Notes: generated by a model from the sequence alone, not told the origin. A DNA stretch of 64,000 nucleotides from HIMB11 sp965657135 (GCA_965657135.1 CBFHNF010000013.1:9284-73283), one strand, 5' to 3'. Shown: positions 18,434-27,969, numbered from the stretch's first letter. Translations and numbers: made by a program.

Positions 18434-19659
18434 GATCGGTAGTCCGCGTTTATTTCGATGTAGCCATGCGTCAAATCGCATGTCCACACAGTTGATTGCC
18501 CAGCGCCAATACCCAGGTCCACATTAATGACAATGTGGTCATTCTTCATATAATTCGCTCCGGCTTGTTCGCTGTAATGTTCGGCGACCCACCCCTCTTT
18601 GGCGACGATAATATCACCGAACGAAATCGACAAACGATCGCGATCAGCCGGCGCACCGCTTTTTCCAATCGCCATAACAACCCGTCCCCAATTTGGATCC
18701 TCGCCGGCGATTGCTGTTTTAATCAATGGCGAATTCGCAATCGCCATGGCATGCGTTTTGGCATCTGTATCATTTGATGCCCCTGTTATATTAATTTCGA
18801 CGAACTTTGTCGCGCCTTCACCGTCTTTGACAACCTGATGCGAAAGAGAGAGCATGACATCATACAATGCCGCATGAAAAGCATCTGAATGTATAGATAC
18901 ATCAACGCCACTTGCCCCTGTTGCAAGCGCGATTAAAGTGTCAGAGGTTGATGTGTCACTATCGACAGTAATACAGTTGAATGTCTTATCAGTGGTTTCA
19001 TTTATGAGCTGCTGCAAATCACGCTGGGCAATTTTTGCATCTGTGAAAATGTAAACAAGCATAGTTGCCATATCGGGGGCAATCATCCCTGACCCTTTTG
19101 CAACCCCTGCGATGTGTATCAGACCCTCTGATGTTTCAATGACAGCACCTGCGCCTTTGGCATAGGTGTCGGTTGTCATAATCGCGTGTGCCGCGTCCTC
19201 TAGTGCATCTTCTTTCAAGCTCGCAGTTAGAGTGTTAATTACCCCAATGACACGTTCATGTGGTAACGGTTCCCCAATCACGCCGGTTGAAGACGTGAAG
19301 ACGCGATCCGCTGGAATACCCGTGCCCGCTGCTACCGCAGTGGTGATCGCGTTCACGGACACGACACCATGTTTACCAGTAAACGCATTGGCGTTTCCCG
19401 AATTCACTAAAATCGCAACGCCAGCATCACTATCTCTGCCAATCTTGCTTTGGCAGTCCAACACAGGCGCGGCGCGGGTCGCTGATTTCGTGAAAACTCC
19501 GGCAACGCTGCTCCCAGCGTCCGCAACAGCCAACATAACATCCGTGCGGCCTTGGTACTTAACGCCCGCGACCGCTGTTGCGAAACGTACACCTTTTATA
19601 ACTGGTAGATTTGGAAATACATCTGGTGCGAGAGGGGAAACCTTGGTGATTGCTGCCAT
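18430..19659 (-). CDS. argJ: Bifunctional ornithine acetyltransferase / N-acetylglutamate synthase
   Basis: 409 aa. Transfers acetyl from N-acetylornithine to glutamate in the cyclic arginine pathway, cytoplasmic. The self-cleavage site is visible as KGSGMIAPDMATML, with the nucleophilic Thr after Ala; cleavage would give alpha and beta chains. Further signatures: TSSTGVIGEPLP and GEDPNWGRVVMAIG. It sits 2 bp downstream of the PpiC isomerase gene and overlaps mutT by 4 bp, so the three form a minus-strand operon. Confidence 0.95.
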   Translation of the reverse strand: MAAITKVSPLAPDVFPNLPVIKGVRFATAVAGVKYQGRTDVMLAVADAGSSVAGVFTKSATRAAPVLDCQSKIGRDSDAGVAILVNSGNANAFTGKHGVVSVNAITTAVAAGTGIPADRVFTSSTGVIGEPLPHERVIGVINTLTASLKEDALEDAAHAIMTTDTYAKGAGAVIETSEGLIHIAGVAKGSGMIAPDMATMLVYIFTDAKIAQRDLQQLINETTDKTFNCITVDSDTSTSDTLIALATGASGVDVSIHSDAFHAALYDVMLSLSHQVVKDGEGATKFVEINITGASNDTDAKTHAMAIANSPLIKTAIAGEDPNWGRVVMAIGKSGAPADRDRLSISFGDIIVAKEGWVAEHYSEQAGANYMKNDHIVINVDLGIGAGQSTVWTCDLTHGYIEINADYRS

Positions 19660-19661
19660 CG

Positions 19662-20516
19662 TTAGTCCAGTTCAGATATATCAGTTTTTACCGCTTCAAC
19701 ATTTAGGGTTGCGGGATCCATACGTTCAACAGATGCGCCACTCACCATGGTTTTCACACGGTCCTCGATCGCCACGCGCTGAAGTTCAGCTGCCAATTCA
19801 CCTTTGACACTCTCAAACTCTGGAGCTTGGATGGTGCGCATATCATTGAGAATGATTACGTGCCAACCAAACTGTGTTTGAACAGGTGTCGGAGTAATTT
19901 CTCCAACCGTCAAGCTCATCACCGCTTGTTCAAATGGTGCAACCATCTGGCCCTGTCCGAACCAACCCAATGCGCCACCATTGGGGCCGGATGGTCCTGT
20001 TGAAAATTCTTGTGCAAGCGCTGTGAAGTCTGCCCCATCTGACAGTTGTGCAATTAATTCTTTTGCCTTTGCTTCGTCTTCGACAAGAATGTGAGAGGCG
20101 TTATATTCACGGCCTAAATCAGCGTTTTTATAGCTTGCGTCGTAGTAGGCCCTCAACTTATCTTCGCTAGTGGCCTGCGTCGTGATTTCATCAATCATTT
20201 GCGATGCAGTTAAAATACGTCGTTCATTATCGACAGCAAATTCAATGTATTTTGCGTTCGGGTTTTTTGCTGCTTGGGCCAAAACAGTTTGCTGAATGAT
20301 TTGCTCAACAATACCCTGGAAAACTTGCTCTGCAGGAAGTGATTTATATTGTTGGGGAAGTGTGTCATAAACCATGATTACATGGCCCATTTGAATGTCT
20401 TCGCCATTGACAGTGGCAACAACCACATCGGCATCAATGATGGATTGAGCATTCGCAGCAGACACAAATAGCCCTGCCGAAGCTGTGATAGTGGCCATTA
20501 ATTGCAATAGTTTCAT
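19662..20516 (-). CDS. Exported PpiC-type peptidylprolyl isomerase
   Basis: 284 aa. Residues 1-23 are a Sec signal peptide ending SAANAQ, so it is periplasmic. A SurA/PrsA-like N-terminal helical region is followed by a parvulin domain (about 135-230): REYNASHILVEDE, GGALGWFGQGQMV and TQFGWHVIIL. It probably assists folding of exported proteins, which fits its divergent position next to secA. First gene of the operon with argJ and mutT. Confidence 0.9.
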   Translation of the reverse strand: MKLLQLMATITASAGLFVSAANAQSIIDADVVVATVNGEDIQMGHVIMVYDTLPQQYKSLPAEQVFQGIVEQIIQQTVLAQAAKNPNAKYIEFAVDNERRILTASQMIDEITTQATSEDKLRAYYDASYKNADLGREYNASHILVEDEAKAKELIAQLSDGADFTALAQEFSTGPSGPNGGALGWFGQGQMVAPFEQAVMSLTVGEITPTPVQTQFGWHVIILNDMRTIQAPEFESVKGELAAELQRVAIEDRVKTMVSGASVERMDPATLNVEAVKTDISELD

Positions 20517-20684
20517 CGAAAACTCCTTTATTCGCTCTGTCGATTAGCCCACGCCGTTGACACTTATTATTCGCCCCCTTACATCGCTAAGAACAATACA
20601 TAAAGGTACTGTTCATCTCTAATTGCTGCAAGAACGTCAAGCAAGAGAGTGAAATCAGAATAGTGCAAGATAAACGGAGTGGCT

Positions 20685-23369
20685 ATGTTTGGTCTAGGAA
20701 CAATTACGCGCAAGGTGTTTGGCACCCAGAATGACCGCAAAGTTAAGTCCGTTCGCCCGCTGATTGATAAGATAAATGCACTAGAACCTGAATTCGAGGC
20801 GCTTACAGATGATCAGTTGATCGAAAAGACAGCTGAATTCAAGCAGCGTTACGAAAATGGTGAAACCTTAGACGCGCTTTTGCCCGAAGCGTTCGCAAAC
20901 TGCCGTGAAGGAGCAAGACGCGCCTTGGGGTTGCGGGCATTTGATGTTCAATTAATCGGTGGGGTTTTCCTGCATCGTGGAAACATTGCCGAAATGAAAA
21001 CGGGTGAGGGCAAGACTTTGGTTGCCACCTTTCCTGCCTATCTGAATGCATTGACTGGACGGGGCGTCCACGTGGTTACGGTGAACGATTATCTGGCTAA
21101 GCGCGATGCTGATTGGATGTCCAATGTTTTTTCTGCGCTTGGAATGAGCACAGGTGTCGTTTACCCACAACAGGAAGAAGCAGAAAAATCGGCAGCTTAT
21201 GCCTGTGATGTTACATATGCCACCAACAACGAACTGGGTTTTGATTATCTTCGCGACAATATGCGAGGAAGCATTGAAGAAATGGCACAACGTGACCATC
21301 ACTTTGCAATTGTCGATGAAGTTGACAGTATATTGGTTGATGAAGCCCGGACACCACTTATAATCTCGGGTCCATCACAAGATCGATCTGATCTGTACAT
21401 CAAAATCAATCAATTGATTCCAGAGCTTAAGGACGAACACTTCACGCTCGATGAGAAAACGCGGAACGTCAGTTTTACTGACGAAGGCAATGACTTCTTA
21501 GAAGAAATTCTTAGGTTGCATGGCGTGCTTCCAGAAAGCCAGTCACTGTACGATCCAGAAAGCACTTCGATCGTCCATCATGTAAATCAAGGTCTGCGGG
21601 CATTTAAATTGTTCACCCGCGACAAGGACTATATCGTCAGAGACGGACAGGTGGTATTAATCGACGAATTTACTGGTCGTATGATGGCAGGTCGTCGGTT
21701 GTCTGATGGATTGCACCAAGCAATCGAAGCGAAAGAAGGCTGTGAAATTCAGCCAGAAAACGTCACCTTGGCAAGCGTCACTTTCCAAAACTATTTTCGC
21801 CTGTATGACAAATTAGGTGGAATGACAGGTACTGCAGCGACTGAAGCAGATGAATTCATGGAGATTTACAACTTGGGCGTGGTTGAAATTCCTACCAACC
21901 GCCCGATTGCACGCCTTGATGAAGACGACAAAGTGTATCGCACGACGCAAGAAAAATACAACGCGATCGTTTCGACAATTAAAGAAGCAAATGGAAAAGG
22001 ACAGCCAATTTTGGTGGGTACCACATCCATTGAAAAGTCCGAGCTGCTGTCCCAGCAGTTGACGAATGCGAATATAAAACACAATGTTCTAAATGCGCGT
22101 CAGCACGAGCAAGAAGCGCAAATTGTTGCAAATGCTGGTAAGCTAGGTGCAGTGACAATTGCAACCAACATGGCTGGTCGCGGTACCGATATTAAACTGG
22201 GTGGTAATGTCGAATTCAAAATCATGGATGCAATTGCTGCAGATCCAGATGGCAACCCAGATGAAATTCGTTCACAGATTGAAGAGGCTCATAAAGCGGA
22301 TGAGCAGGCGGTCAAAGAAGCTGGTGGATTGTTCGTTTTGGCAACAGAGCGTCACGAAAGCCGTCGTATCGACAATCAGTTGCGCGGACGTTCAGGTCGG
22401 CAAGGTGATCCCGGACGATCGTCATTTTTCCTAAGCCTTGATGATGATCTAATGCGAATTTTCGGTTCTGAACGCTTAGACAAAATTTTAAGTACTTTGG
22501 GCATGCAAGAAGGCGAAGCTATTGAACACCCTTGGGTGAATAAGTCATTGGAACGCGCCCAAGCCAAAGTTGAAGGACGCAATTTTGACATTCGTAAACA
22601 GTTGCTGAAGTTCGACGATGTTATGAATGATCAACGAAAAGCAATTTTTGAGCAACGCTTGGATATCATGCGTTCCGAGGATCTAAACGAAATCATCGTC
22701 GATATGCGAAATGACGTTATTGACGATCTCATTGAAACCTATATGCCGCCTCGTTCTTATGCGGATCAATGGGATACAGAAGGTTTATACGCCGCTGTTA
22801 TCGAAAACCTAAATTTGGATGCTCCTGTAATCGCATGGGCTGCCGAAGAAGGTGTGGATGATGATGTTCTTCGCGAAAGACTGGAAGAGGAAGCGGACAA
22901 ACAACTTAAGGAAAAGCAGGATGCCTTTGGTGCAGAAGGCTTTGCGCAGGTACAACGACAAATCTTGCTTAGCACCATAGACGGTAAGTGGCGCGAACAT
23001 TTGTTGATGTTAGAGCATCTGCGCAGTGTGGTCAGTTTCCGCGGATATGCACAACGCGATCCACTGAACGAATACAAAAATGAAGCATTCCAATTGTTTG
23101 AGTCGTTACTAAATGGATTGCGCGTAGATGTAACACAGCAAATTGGCCGCGTTCGTCCGCTCACCGAAGAAGAACGACAAGCAATGATGCAGCAGATGAT
23201 TGCCCAACAAATCCAATCACAAGGTGCGCCGCAAGTCGCGGCAGAGCGACAAGAAACCAAAACAGATGTTTCTGAATTACCCAAGGGTTGGGAGCAGACC
23301 GGGCGTAACGAAGCCTGCCCATGTGGGTCTGGCAAAAAATTCAAGCATTGCCATGGTAGGCTGACCTAA
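20685..23369 (+). CDS. secA: Preprotein translocase ATPase SecA
   Basis: Motor ATPase of the Sec export channel, about 894 aa. Walker A MKTGEGKTL (about 103), VDEVDSIL, preprotein cross-linking domain, second nucleotide-binding half with GRGTDIKLGG and GRSGRQGDPG, helical scaffold and wing. The C-terminus has the zinc/SecB-binding motif CPCGSGKKFKHCH. ATG 20685 is preferred: GGAG at 20676-20679 is 5 bp upstream, whereas a GTG at 20679 overlaps it. The gene diverges from the PpiC isomerase across about 170 bp. Confidence 0.97.
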   Translation: MFGLGTITRKVFGTQNDRKVKSVRPLIDKINALEPEFEALTDDQLIEKTAEFKQRYENGETLDALLPEAFANCREGARRALGLRAFDVQLIGGVFLHRGNIAEMKTGEGKTLVATFPAYLNALTGRGVHVVTVNDYLAKRDADWMSNVFSALGMSTGVVYPQQEEAEKSAAYACDVTYATNNELGFDYLRDNMRGSIEEMAQRDHHFAIVDEVDSILVDEARTPLIISGPSQDRSDLYIKINQLIPELKDEHFTLDEKTRNVSFTDEGNDFLEEILRLHGVLPESQSLYDPESTSIVHHVNQGLRAFKLFTRDKDYIVRDGQVVLIDEFTGRMMAGRRLSDGLHQAIEAKEGCEIQPENVTLASVTFQNYFRLYDKLGGMTGTAATEADEFMEIYNLGVVEIPTNRPIARLDEDDKVYRTTQEKYNAIVSTIKEANGKGQPILVGTTSIEKSELLSQQLTNANIKHNVLNARQHEQEAQIVANAGKLGAVTIATNMAGRGTDIKLGGNVEFKIMDAIAADPDGNPDEIRSQIEEAHKADEQAVKEAGGLFVLATERHESRRIDNQLRGRSGRQGDPGRSSFFLSLDDDLMRIFGSERLDKILSTLGMQEGEAIEHPWVNKSLERAQAKVEGRNFDIRKQLLKFDDVMNDQRKAIFEQRLDIMRSEDLNEIIVDMRNDVIDDLIETYMPPRSYADQWDTEGLYAAVIENLNLDAPVIAWAAEEGVDDDVLRERLEEEADKQLKEKQDAFGAEGFAQVQRQILLSTIDGKWREHLLMLEHLRSVVSFRGYAQRDPLNEYKNEAFQLFESLLNGLRVDVTQQIGRVRPLTEEERQAMMQQMIAQQIQSQGAPQVAAERQETKTDVSELPKGWEQTGRNEACPCGSGKKFKHCHGRLT

Positions 23370-23400
23370 CTTGGCAAGTTTATTTGATGTGCCTGGAGAT

Positions 23401-23433
23401 ACAAAGTGGTTAACCTTATGTTAACCACTTTGT
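23401..23433 (+). terminator. Perfect 14-bp stem-loop downstream of secA
   Basis: ACAAAGTGGTTAAC (23401-23414), loop CTTAT, GTTAACCACTTTGT (23420-23433). It lies 31 bp after the secA stop. The arms are perfect, but there is no following T-tract, so it may be a Rho-independent terminator of weak type, an mRNA 3'-end stabiliser, or a symmetric protein-binding site. Confidence 0.55.
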
Positions 23434-23543
23434 CAAAATTCGGACTGATTTCGACCATTCGCTTAAAAATTTTCTTTGTAGTGCCACATGAACGCCTTTT
23501 TCCTACCAGACACTAAACCTGTGTTTTAATAAGGAAAACTTCG

Positions 23544-24368
23544 ATGAATTCTATGTTTTCGTGGCCCAAACTGTTAGGAACCTGTGCCTTGCTCGCCTTT
23601 ACCGCAGGTGCCGTGATGCAAGAGATGTCACCGCGATCCGCACTATATCAGGCGGTAGAAAATGCGGGCGAACTTGAATTTTCAAACATCACATATGCAT
23701 CAGCGCGGTTTAACTATCGCAACTATGGGCCCTTCGGCGACGTAGACCCGCGTTCATTGGTAATGGCGCCAGAACAAAGCAAATCAGGATTGTATGCACC
23801 AGAGGTCGCGTTCCAACAGGATCATGGATGCGCGCCCACAATCGATGTATCACTAAGTGAAACCGCAATCGCAACAATTAGCGTATCTTCGCCATGTACT
23901 GCCTTTACAAATATCAGCGCCCATCATTTAGGCTTGGCAGTTACAGAACAGAGTGACGCATTTGGACAAGCCAGATTGCAGATGCCCGTCCTAGCGCCAA
24001 CGGCAGTCATTTTTATTGACGTTGGATCGACCCACATGTTTACGAAATTGGTTTCAACCAACTACCTTAATTCCGTCAGCCGTACAGTTTTGACGTGGTC
24101 AGGAAGTGAAGATCTTGGCATCGATTCGCAAATTGGCCAGACGCACACACTGGCCAACATAAAACTTATCGACTCAGCTGCGACCGAAAACGCCCATGCT
24201 TTCGATGTTTCAGTGGTGTCACCAACAACATCGACCTGCAATCATGGTGTTGAATTCGCGTTGCTAAGAGCCGAACCAAGCAAATCGGTCACAGTCCGTG
24301 ACTTTCGTGTCGCTCCTGACGTCTGTGAACCAAATCATACAACGATCCAGTTGAAATCAATCAACTAA
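23544..24368 (+). CDS. Exported hypothetical protein downstream of secA
   Basis: 274 aa, function not recognised. The N-terminus (about 5-24, FSWPKLLGTCALLAFTAGAV) is a signal peptide or membrane anchor; the rest is hydrophilic and beta-rich. Four Cys (HGCAPTIDV, SPCTAF, TSTCNHGV, PDVCEPNH) could form two periplasmic disulfides. Residues 100-170 look like an immunoglobulin-like or carboxypeptidase-regulatory-type beta domain. RBS AAGGAAAA is well spaced. It is followed by a 39-bp gap and then an exported PstS/OmpA-like protein on the same strand, so the two are probably co-transcribed. Confidence 0.8.
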   Translation: MNSMFSWPKLLGTCALLAFTAGAVMQEMSPRSALYQAVENAGELEFSNITYASARFNYRNYGPFGDVDPRSLVMAPEQSKSGLYAPEVAFQQDHGCAPTIDVSLSETAIATISVSSPCTAFTNISAHHLGLAVTEQSDAFGQARLQMPVLAPTAVIFIDVGSTHMFTKLVSTNYLNSVSRTVLTWSGSEDLGIDSQIGQTHTLANIKLIDSAATENAHAFDVSVVSPTTSTCNHGVEFALLRAEPSKSVTVRDFRVAPDVCEPNHTTIQLKSIN

Positions 24369-24407
24369 CGCTACATTTTACCCGCAAGAGCCAGACGGGG
24401 GATGTTT

Positions 24408-25844
24408 ATGCGCAATTGCGTATATAATTTGATGTGCGTTATATTGATGGCGTTACCTACATTCGCACACGCGAACGAGGTGGCGCTCTCGTCTAAATCT
24501 GGCGATTTACAAATCAGTGGCACACTGTTGGATTTTGACGGACGATACTATTCCATTGAAAGCGAATATGGCAACGTGATCCTTGATGGTTCACTTTTCG
24601 AATGTTCGGGTTCGGGATGTTCGGGTAGTTTTAGAAAGTCTGAGACCCTAAAAATTGCATCGCTCGCATCACTGAATTCGATTTTGATGCCAGCGCTCAT
24701 AGAAAATTTTGCTCGATTGTCTGCTGGAACGACGGAGGTTGATGACATTGAAGTTGGGGTGGCGTTCACCATTATGAGAGGTGATCGTCAATTACGAATT
24801 GAATTAATTGAAACCTCAGAAAATGGTGCGGTTGAGTCTCTGATTGCAAATCAAATCGATCTTGCGCTTATATCGCGAGATCTAACAGAGGCGGAAAAAC
24901 AACAACATTTAAAAAGTGCGTCTGGATCCATTTGGCCAGCACCACGCAGCGAAATAATTGCTTTGGACGCATACGTTGCAGTGTCCTCGCCGCTATATGA
25001 AAAAAACACGTTAAAATTAAGCGACCTTCAATCTGTGGATCATGTGTCGCTCTATACCCCCCAGAATACCAAAGTTTTCGGTTCGATCCGCGTAGATGGC
25101 GCAATTTTGCACGACGATTTTGACGACGTTTTACAAGCTGTAGATCAGCAAAAGAATTCAATTGGCATCTTACCGTTTTCAAAAATAAGGGACACCAAAA
25201 TGTTAAGATTGGACGCCCCGTGCGGAACCATGCCACCAATAACTCATAGATCAATCAAATCACGTGACTATATTTGGACCACACCGTTTTTTTTGCATGC
25301 CTCATCTTTGCAGCGGGGACCGCAGGCAGAAGAATTCATTAACTATCTATCCTCTATCTCTGCACAACGCGTGATCCAACGCTCGGGTTTTGTCGACCTA
25401 TCACCAGAAGTCATCCCATTATCTGCTCAGGGACAGCGACTGGCATTTGCGGTTCAAAATGGCGACTCCGCGCAACTTGGTGAGTTGCAACAAACGGTTC
25501 GCATCCTAAATGGGGCAAGCAGATTAACCACAACTCTAGTATTCGATGACGGACTAAAAAATCTTGCGACCCGCGCGCAGATCGAGCTATCCCATTTAAA
25601 CCGATTCCTTGGTCAAGATCGAAACGGTTTCCAAGAAGTGTTGGTGGTAAGCTTCGCAGAAAAATCGCAAAAAGAACAGATGAGCGAACTATTGAAATTG
25701 GTTAGTCGAGAGATCGGTAAAGGTCTTAGAAACTCATTCGGTAGCATCAAATCGATAGAAACTCACAACTTTGCAAATGTTCTTCCGCTACATTGCAGTG
25801 ATGCTATATCAAATGCTCCAAGAATCGAAATTTGGGTCCGCTAG
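24408..25844 (+). CDS. Exported two-domain protein: PstS-like substrate-binding domain plus degenerate OmpA-like C-terminus
   Basis: About 478 aa. Signal peptide residues 1-23 (ending AHANE). Residues 80-335 resemble a periplasmic phosphate-binding-like (PBP) fold: SLASLNSILMPALIENFA, NQIDLALISRDLT, IIALDAYVAVSS, EFINYLSSISAQ. Residues 375-478 look like an OmpA-family peptidoglycan-binding domain with weakened motif (LVVSFAEKSQKEQM, then a final RIEIWVR, where OmpA-like domains usually end RRVEVWVR). I prefer ATG 24408 (GGGGG at 24397-24401 is 6 bp upstream) to ATG 24402. It ends tail to tail with radC. Ligand and role unknown. Confidence 0.75.
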   Translation: MRNCVYNLMCVILMALPTFAHANEVALSSKSGDLQISGTLLDFDGRYYSIESEYGNVILDGSLFECSGSGCSGSFRKSETLKIASLASLNSILMPALIENFARLSAGTTEVDDIEVGVAFTIMRGDRQLRIELIETSENGAVESLIANQIDLALISRDLTEAEKQQHLKSASGSIWPAPRSEIIALDAYVAVSSPLYEKNTLKLSDLQSVDHVSLYTPQNTKVFGSIRVDGAILHDDFDDVLQAVDQQKNSIGILPFSKIRDTKMLRLDAPCGTMPPITHRSIKSRDYIWTTPFFLHASSLQRGPQAEEFINYLSSISAQRVIQRSGFVDLSPEVIPLSAQGQRLAFAVQNGDSAQLGELQQTVRILNGASRLTTTLVFDDGLKNLATRAQIELSHLNRFLGQDRNGFQEVLVVSFAEKSQKEQMSELLKLVSREIGKGLRNSFGSIKSIETHNFANVLPLHCSDAISNAPRIEIWVR

Positions 25845-26446
25845 ATCAAGCCTTCGCTTCGAAAGCTAACCTCGTTTGATTTTCCAATCACCAAATGATC
25901 ATGCACGGAAATACCAACAGCACTGGCAGCAAGTACAATACGCTCAGTCATTTCAATGTCTTGGGTGGACGGCGTCGGATCACCAGATAGGTGATTATGT
26001 ACAAGAATCAGCGCAGATGCGTCTAATTCAAGGGCGCGTTTTATAATCTCTCTTGGGTAAACTGGAACATGATCCACGGTGCCACGTCCCAAGCAATCAT
26101 CCTGAATCAAGTGGTTCTTTCTGTCCAAGAATAATACATGAAATTCCTCGGATTTCTTGTGTGCAAGCGTGGCTTGGCAGTATTCCAAAAGGGCCTGCCA
26201 AGATGACAAAACATGTTTACCAATTACTCTTGCGCGGCTTAATCGATGGGCCGCAGCCTCAATAATTTTTAGCTCTACCACGACGGCCTCGCCGATACCG
26301 TCAACGTCCATTAGTTGCGCGGCGCTAGTCGATACCACAGCGTTGAAATCACCAAATGTTTCGATCAACTTGCGTGCAAGTGGCTTAACATCTTGTCGTG
26401 GAATAGCGCGAAACAAAACCAACTCTAAAAGTTCATAATCAGGCAT
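25841..26446 (-). CDS. radC: RadC/JAB-domain protein with a problematic 5' end
   Basis: DUF2466/RadC family: helix-hairpin-helix region (MDVDGIGEAVVVELK) then a JAB/MPN+ metalloprotease-like domain with the HNHLSGDPTPSTQD metal site. The coordinates given start at the first available ATG (201 aa), but the conserved N-terminus continues in frame upstream: PSYLKDHCKRLRERF...GGADAMPDYELLEL is encoded up to about 26540, and the frame is open to 26563 without ATG, GTG or TTG, then meets a stop at 26564-26566 beside a run of seven A. The true start is therefore unresolved; a one-base indel in the run would join an ATG at 26598. Biochemical role of RadC proteins remains unclear. Confidence 0.8.
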   Translation of the reverse strand: MPDYELLELVLFRAIPRQDVKPLARKLIETFGDFNAVVSTSAAQLMDVDGIGEAVVVELKIIEAAAHRLSRARVIGKHVLSSWQALLEYCQATLAHKKSEEFHVLFLDRKNHLIQDDCLGRGTVDHVPVYPREIIKRALELDASALILVHNHLSGDPTPSTQDIEMTERIVLAASAVGISVHDHLVIGKSNEVSFRSEGLI

Positions 26447-26626
26447 TGCATCTGCACCGCCATTTACAAAACGTTCGCGTAATCGCTTGCAATGATCTTT
26501 CAGATATGACGGAACTTTGGGCGTAGATTTCGCAGCAAACTGTGCATTAGCTTCGGAAAAAAATTAGGTTGTTGGATTATATTGCGTTTCGCAGCCATGC
26601 GCGAATTGAGCGTTAATTGTGTTAAG

Positions 26627-26658
26627 AAAAAATTAAGCCCAACCAATTGGCTGGGCCT
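26627..26658 (-). terminator. Intrinsic terminator downstream of nhaA
   Basis: Ten-base arms at 26635-26644 and 26649-26658 with loop AATT; on the minus strand the stem (two G-T wobbles) is followed by TTAA and six T (complement of 26627-26632). It lies between the nhaA stop and radC. Confidence 0.8.
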
Positions 26659-26680
26659 AATTTCATTTTTTATAATCGGT

Positions 26681-27928
26681 TCAGAGTTCTTGCTTTTGCA
26701 CCTTAAATATCTTTCCTGCGATGATCGATAGTGCCGCCGCGCCAAAGCTGAACAAGGCGCCCATTTTAGCCGCGTCTTGGATGGGCCCAGCCTCGAATGC
26801 CACCGATGCAACAAAGAGCGACACGGTAAATCCGATGGCTGCAACAAAACCAATTACGATCAAATCAACCAATCGCATTCCCTCCGGCATCCCCAGGCGC
26901 AACGGCACTGCCGCCAACCATCCGAAGATGTAGATACCGATTGGCTTTCCGACGATCAGCCCCAATAGGACCAACCATGTTGCATCACCAATTGCCTCAA
27001 ATTTCACACCTGCGTTACACAGACCAAAGAAAAACAAAACGATCTCTACTGGATGCTTCAACGCGTGTTCCATCGTGTTCAATAGGTCATGCAGGTGCTC
27101 TTCGGCTTGGTTAAAAATGCCAAACGCACGATCAGCATGCGGGATCGCAGGCACGATTGGCAACAATCCCAAAGCAGGATGCAATCCCGAACGCATAAAA
27201 CCATACCAGCTGATCGCGCCAGCAATTGCATACGGCCAAAACGACAGTGTTTTGCGAACCCATGTGGTCTTGCGACGTAGCTGATCACCACGATCCATAG
27301 AACGCGGCAGCCAGTTGAACAAGACATATACAACCGCAGAAATACCAAACGACAACAGCAACCAAATCGGCGCCAAATCCCCAGATGGATAAAAGATTGC
27401 CAGAATTATGAGGCCCGCCGCATCATCGGCAATCGCCAGTAACAACAGAAAACGCACCGCTGGATGACCAGCACCAAAGACAAGCCGACCAATTAAATAG
27501 CTGAATGCAATATCCGTTGCGGTTGGAATCGCCCAACCGTTTGAGACAGCGTCATAGGTTGTAGAACCCATCAAATAGGCGACACCCAAATATATAGAAA
27601 TTGGGCCAACCATACCACCAACAGTTGCAAACAAAGGAGTTGCCGCCTTTTTCCCACGCAGGCTTCCATCCTTTAAAATAACCGCTTCCCAAACTTCTTT
27701 TGCAGCGATAGCAAAGAATAGAGCCATTAAAATATCATTTACCAAGTAGTGCAAAGTCAGCGTGCGATGCCCATCGTGATAATGACCAATTGGAGCATGA
27801 TCCCAGATTTTGAATTCAACAAAATCATGATAGCTTTTATAGTCTGTATTTGCCCAAATTAGCGCGATAATCGCACCAAATATCAAAAGTAGGGAATAGT
27901 TAGTCAAGAAATTCCATACGCGATACAT
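26681..27928 (-). CDS. nhaA: Na+/H+ antiporter NhaA
   Basis: Inner-membrane antiporter, about 415 aa, with the 10-12 helix pattern of NhaA. Signatures: IGRLVFGAGHPAVRFLLLLAI region, TATDIAFSYL carrying the ion-binding Asp, and AIADDAAGLIIL with the second Asp pair. I start it at ATG 27928 (MYRVWNFLTNY) because GAGGAC lies 8-13 bp upstream and homology begins there; an upstream start at 28018 would add 30 unrelated residues. It uses the proton gradient to expel Na+, as expected in a marine bacterium. Confidence 0.93.
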   Translation of the reverse strand: MYRVWNFLTNYSLLLIFGAIIALIWANTDYKSYHDFVEFKIWDHAPIGHYHDGHRTLTLHYLVNDILMALFFAIAAKEVWEAVILKDGSLRGKKAATPLFATVGGMVGPISIYLGVAYLMGSTTYDAVSNGWAIPTATDIAFSYLIGRLVFGAGHPAVRFLLLLAIADDAAGLIILAIFYPSGDLAPIWLLLSFGISAVVYVLFNWLPRSMDRGDQLRRKTTWVRKTLSFWPYAIAGAISWYGFMRSGLHPALGLLPIVPAIPHADRAFGIFNQAEEHLHDLLNTMEHALKHPVEIVLFFFGLCNAGVKFEAIGDATWLVLLGLIVGKPIGIYIFGWLAAVPLRLGMPEGMRLVDLIVIGFVAAIGFTVSLFVASVAFEAGPIQDAAKMGALFSFGAAALSIIAGKIFKVQKQEL

Positions 27929-27947
27929 GTGTGTGTCCTCACTTATC

Positions 27948-27969
27948 TGCCCAATCAGCCAGATTGGCA
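27948..27969 (-). promoter_or_regulatory. Hairpin close to the nhaA ribosome-binding site
   Basis: On the minus strand TGCCAATC (27969-27962) can pair with GATTGGGCA (27956-27948), with one bulged G and loop TGGCT. It sits about 10 bp before the Shine-Dalgarno of nhaA. Possible translational control element; no known family assigned. Confidence 0.35.

Noticed and set aside
26500..26853. 117-codon minus-strand frame overlapping nhaA 3' end and radC 5' region
   Set aside because: Mostly a shadow of nhaA; only its last part is of interest as the possible out-of-frame radC start.
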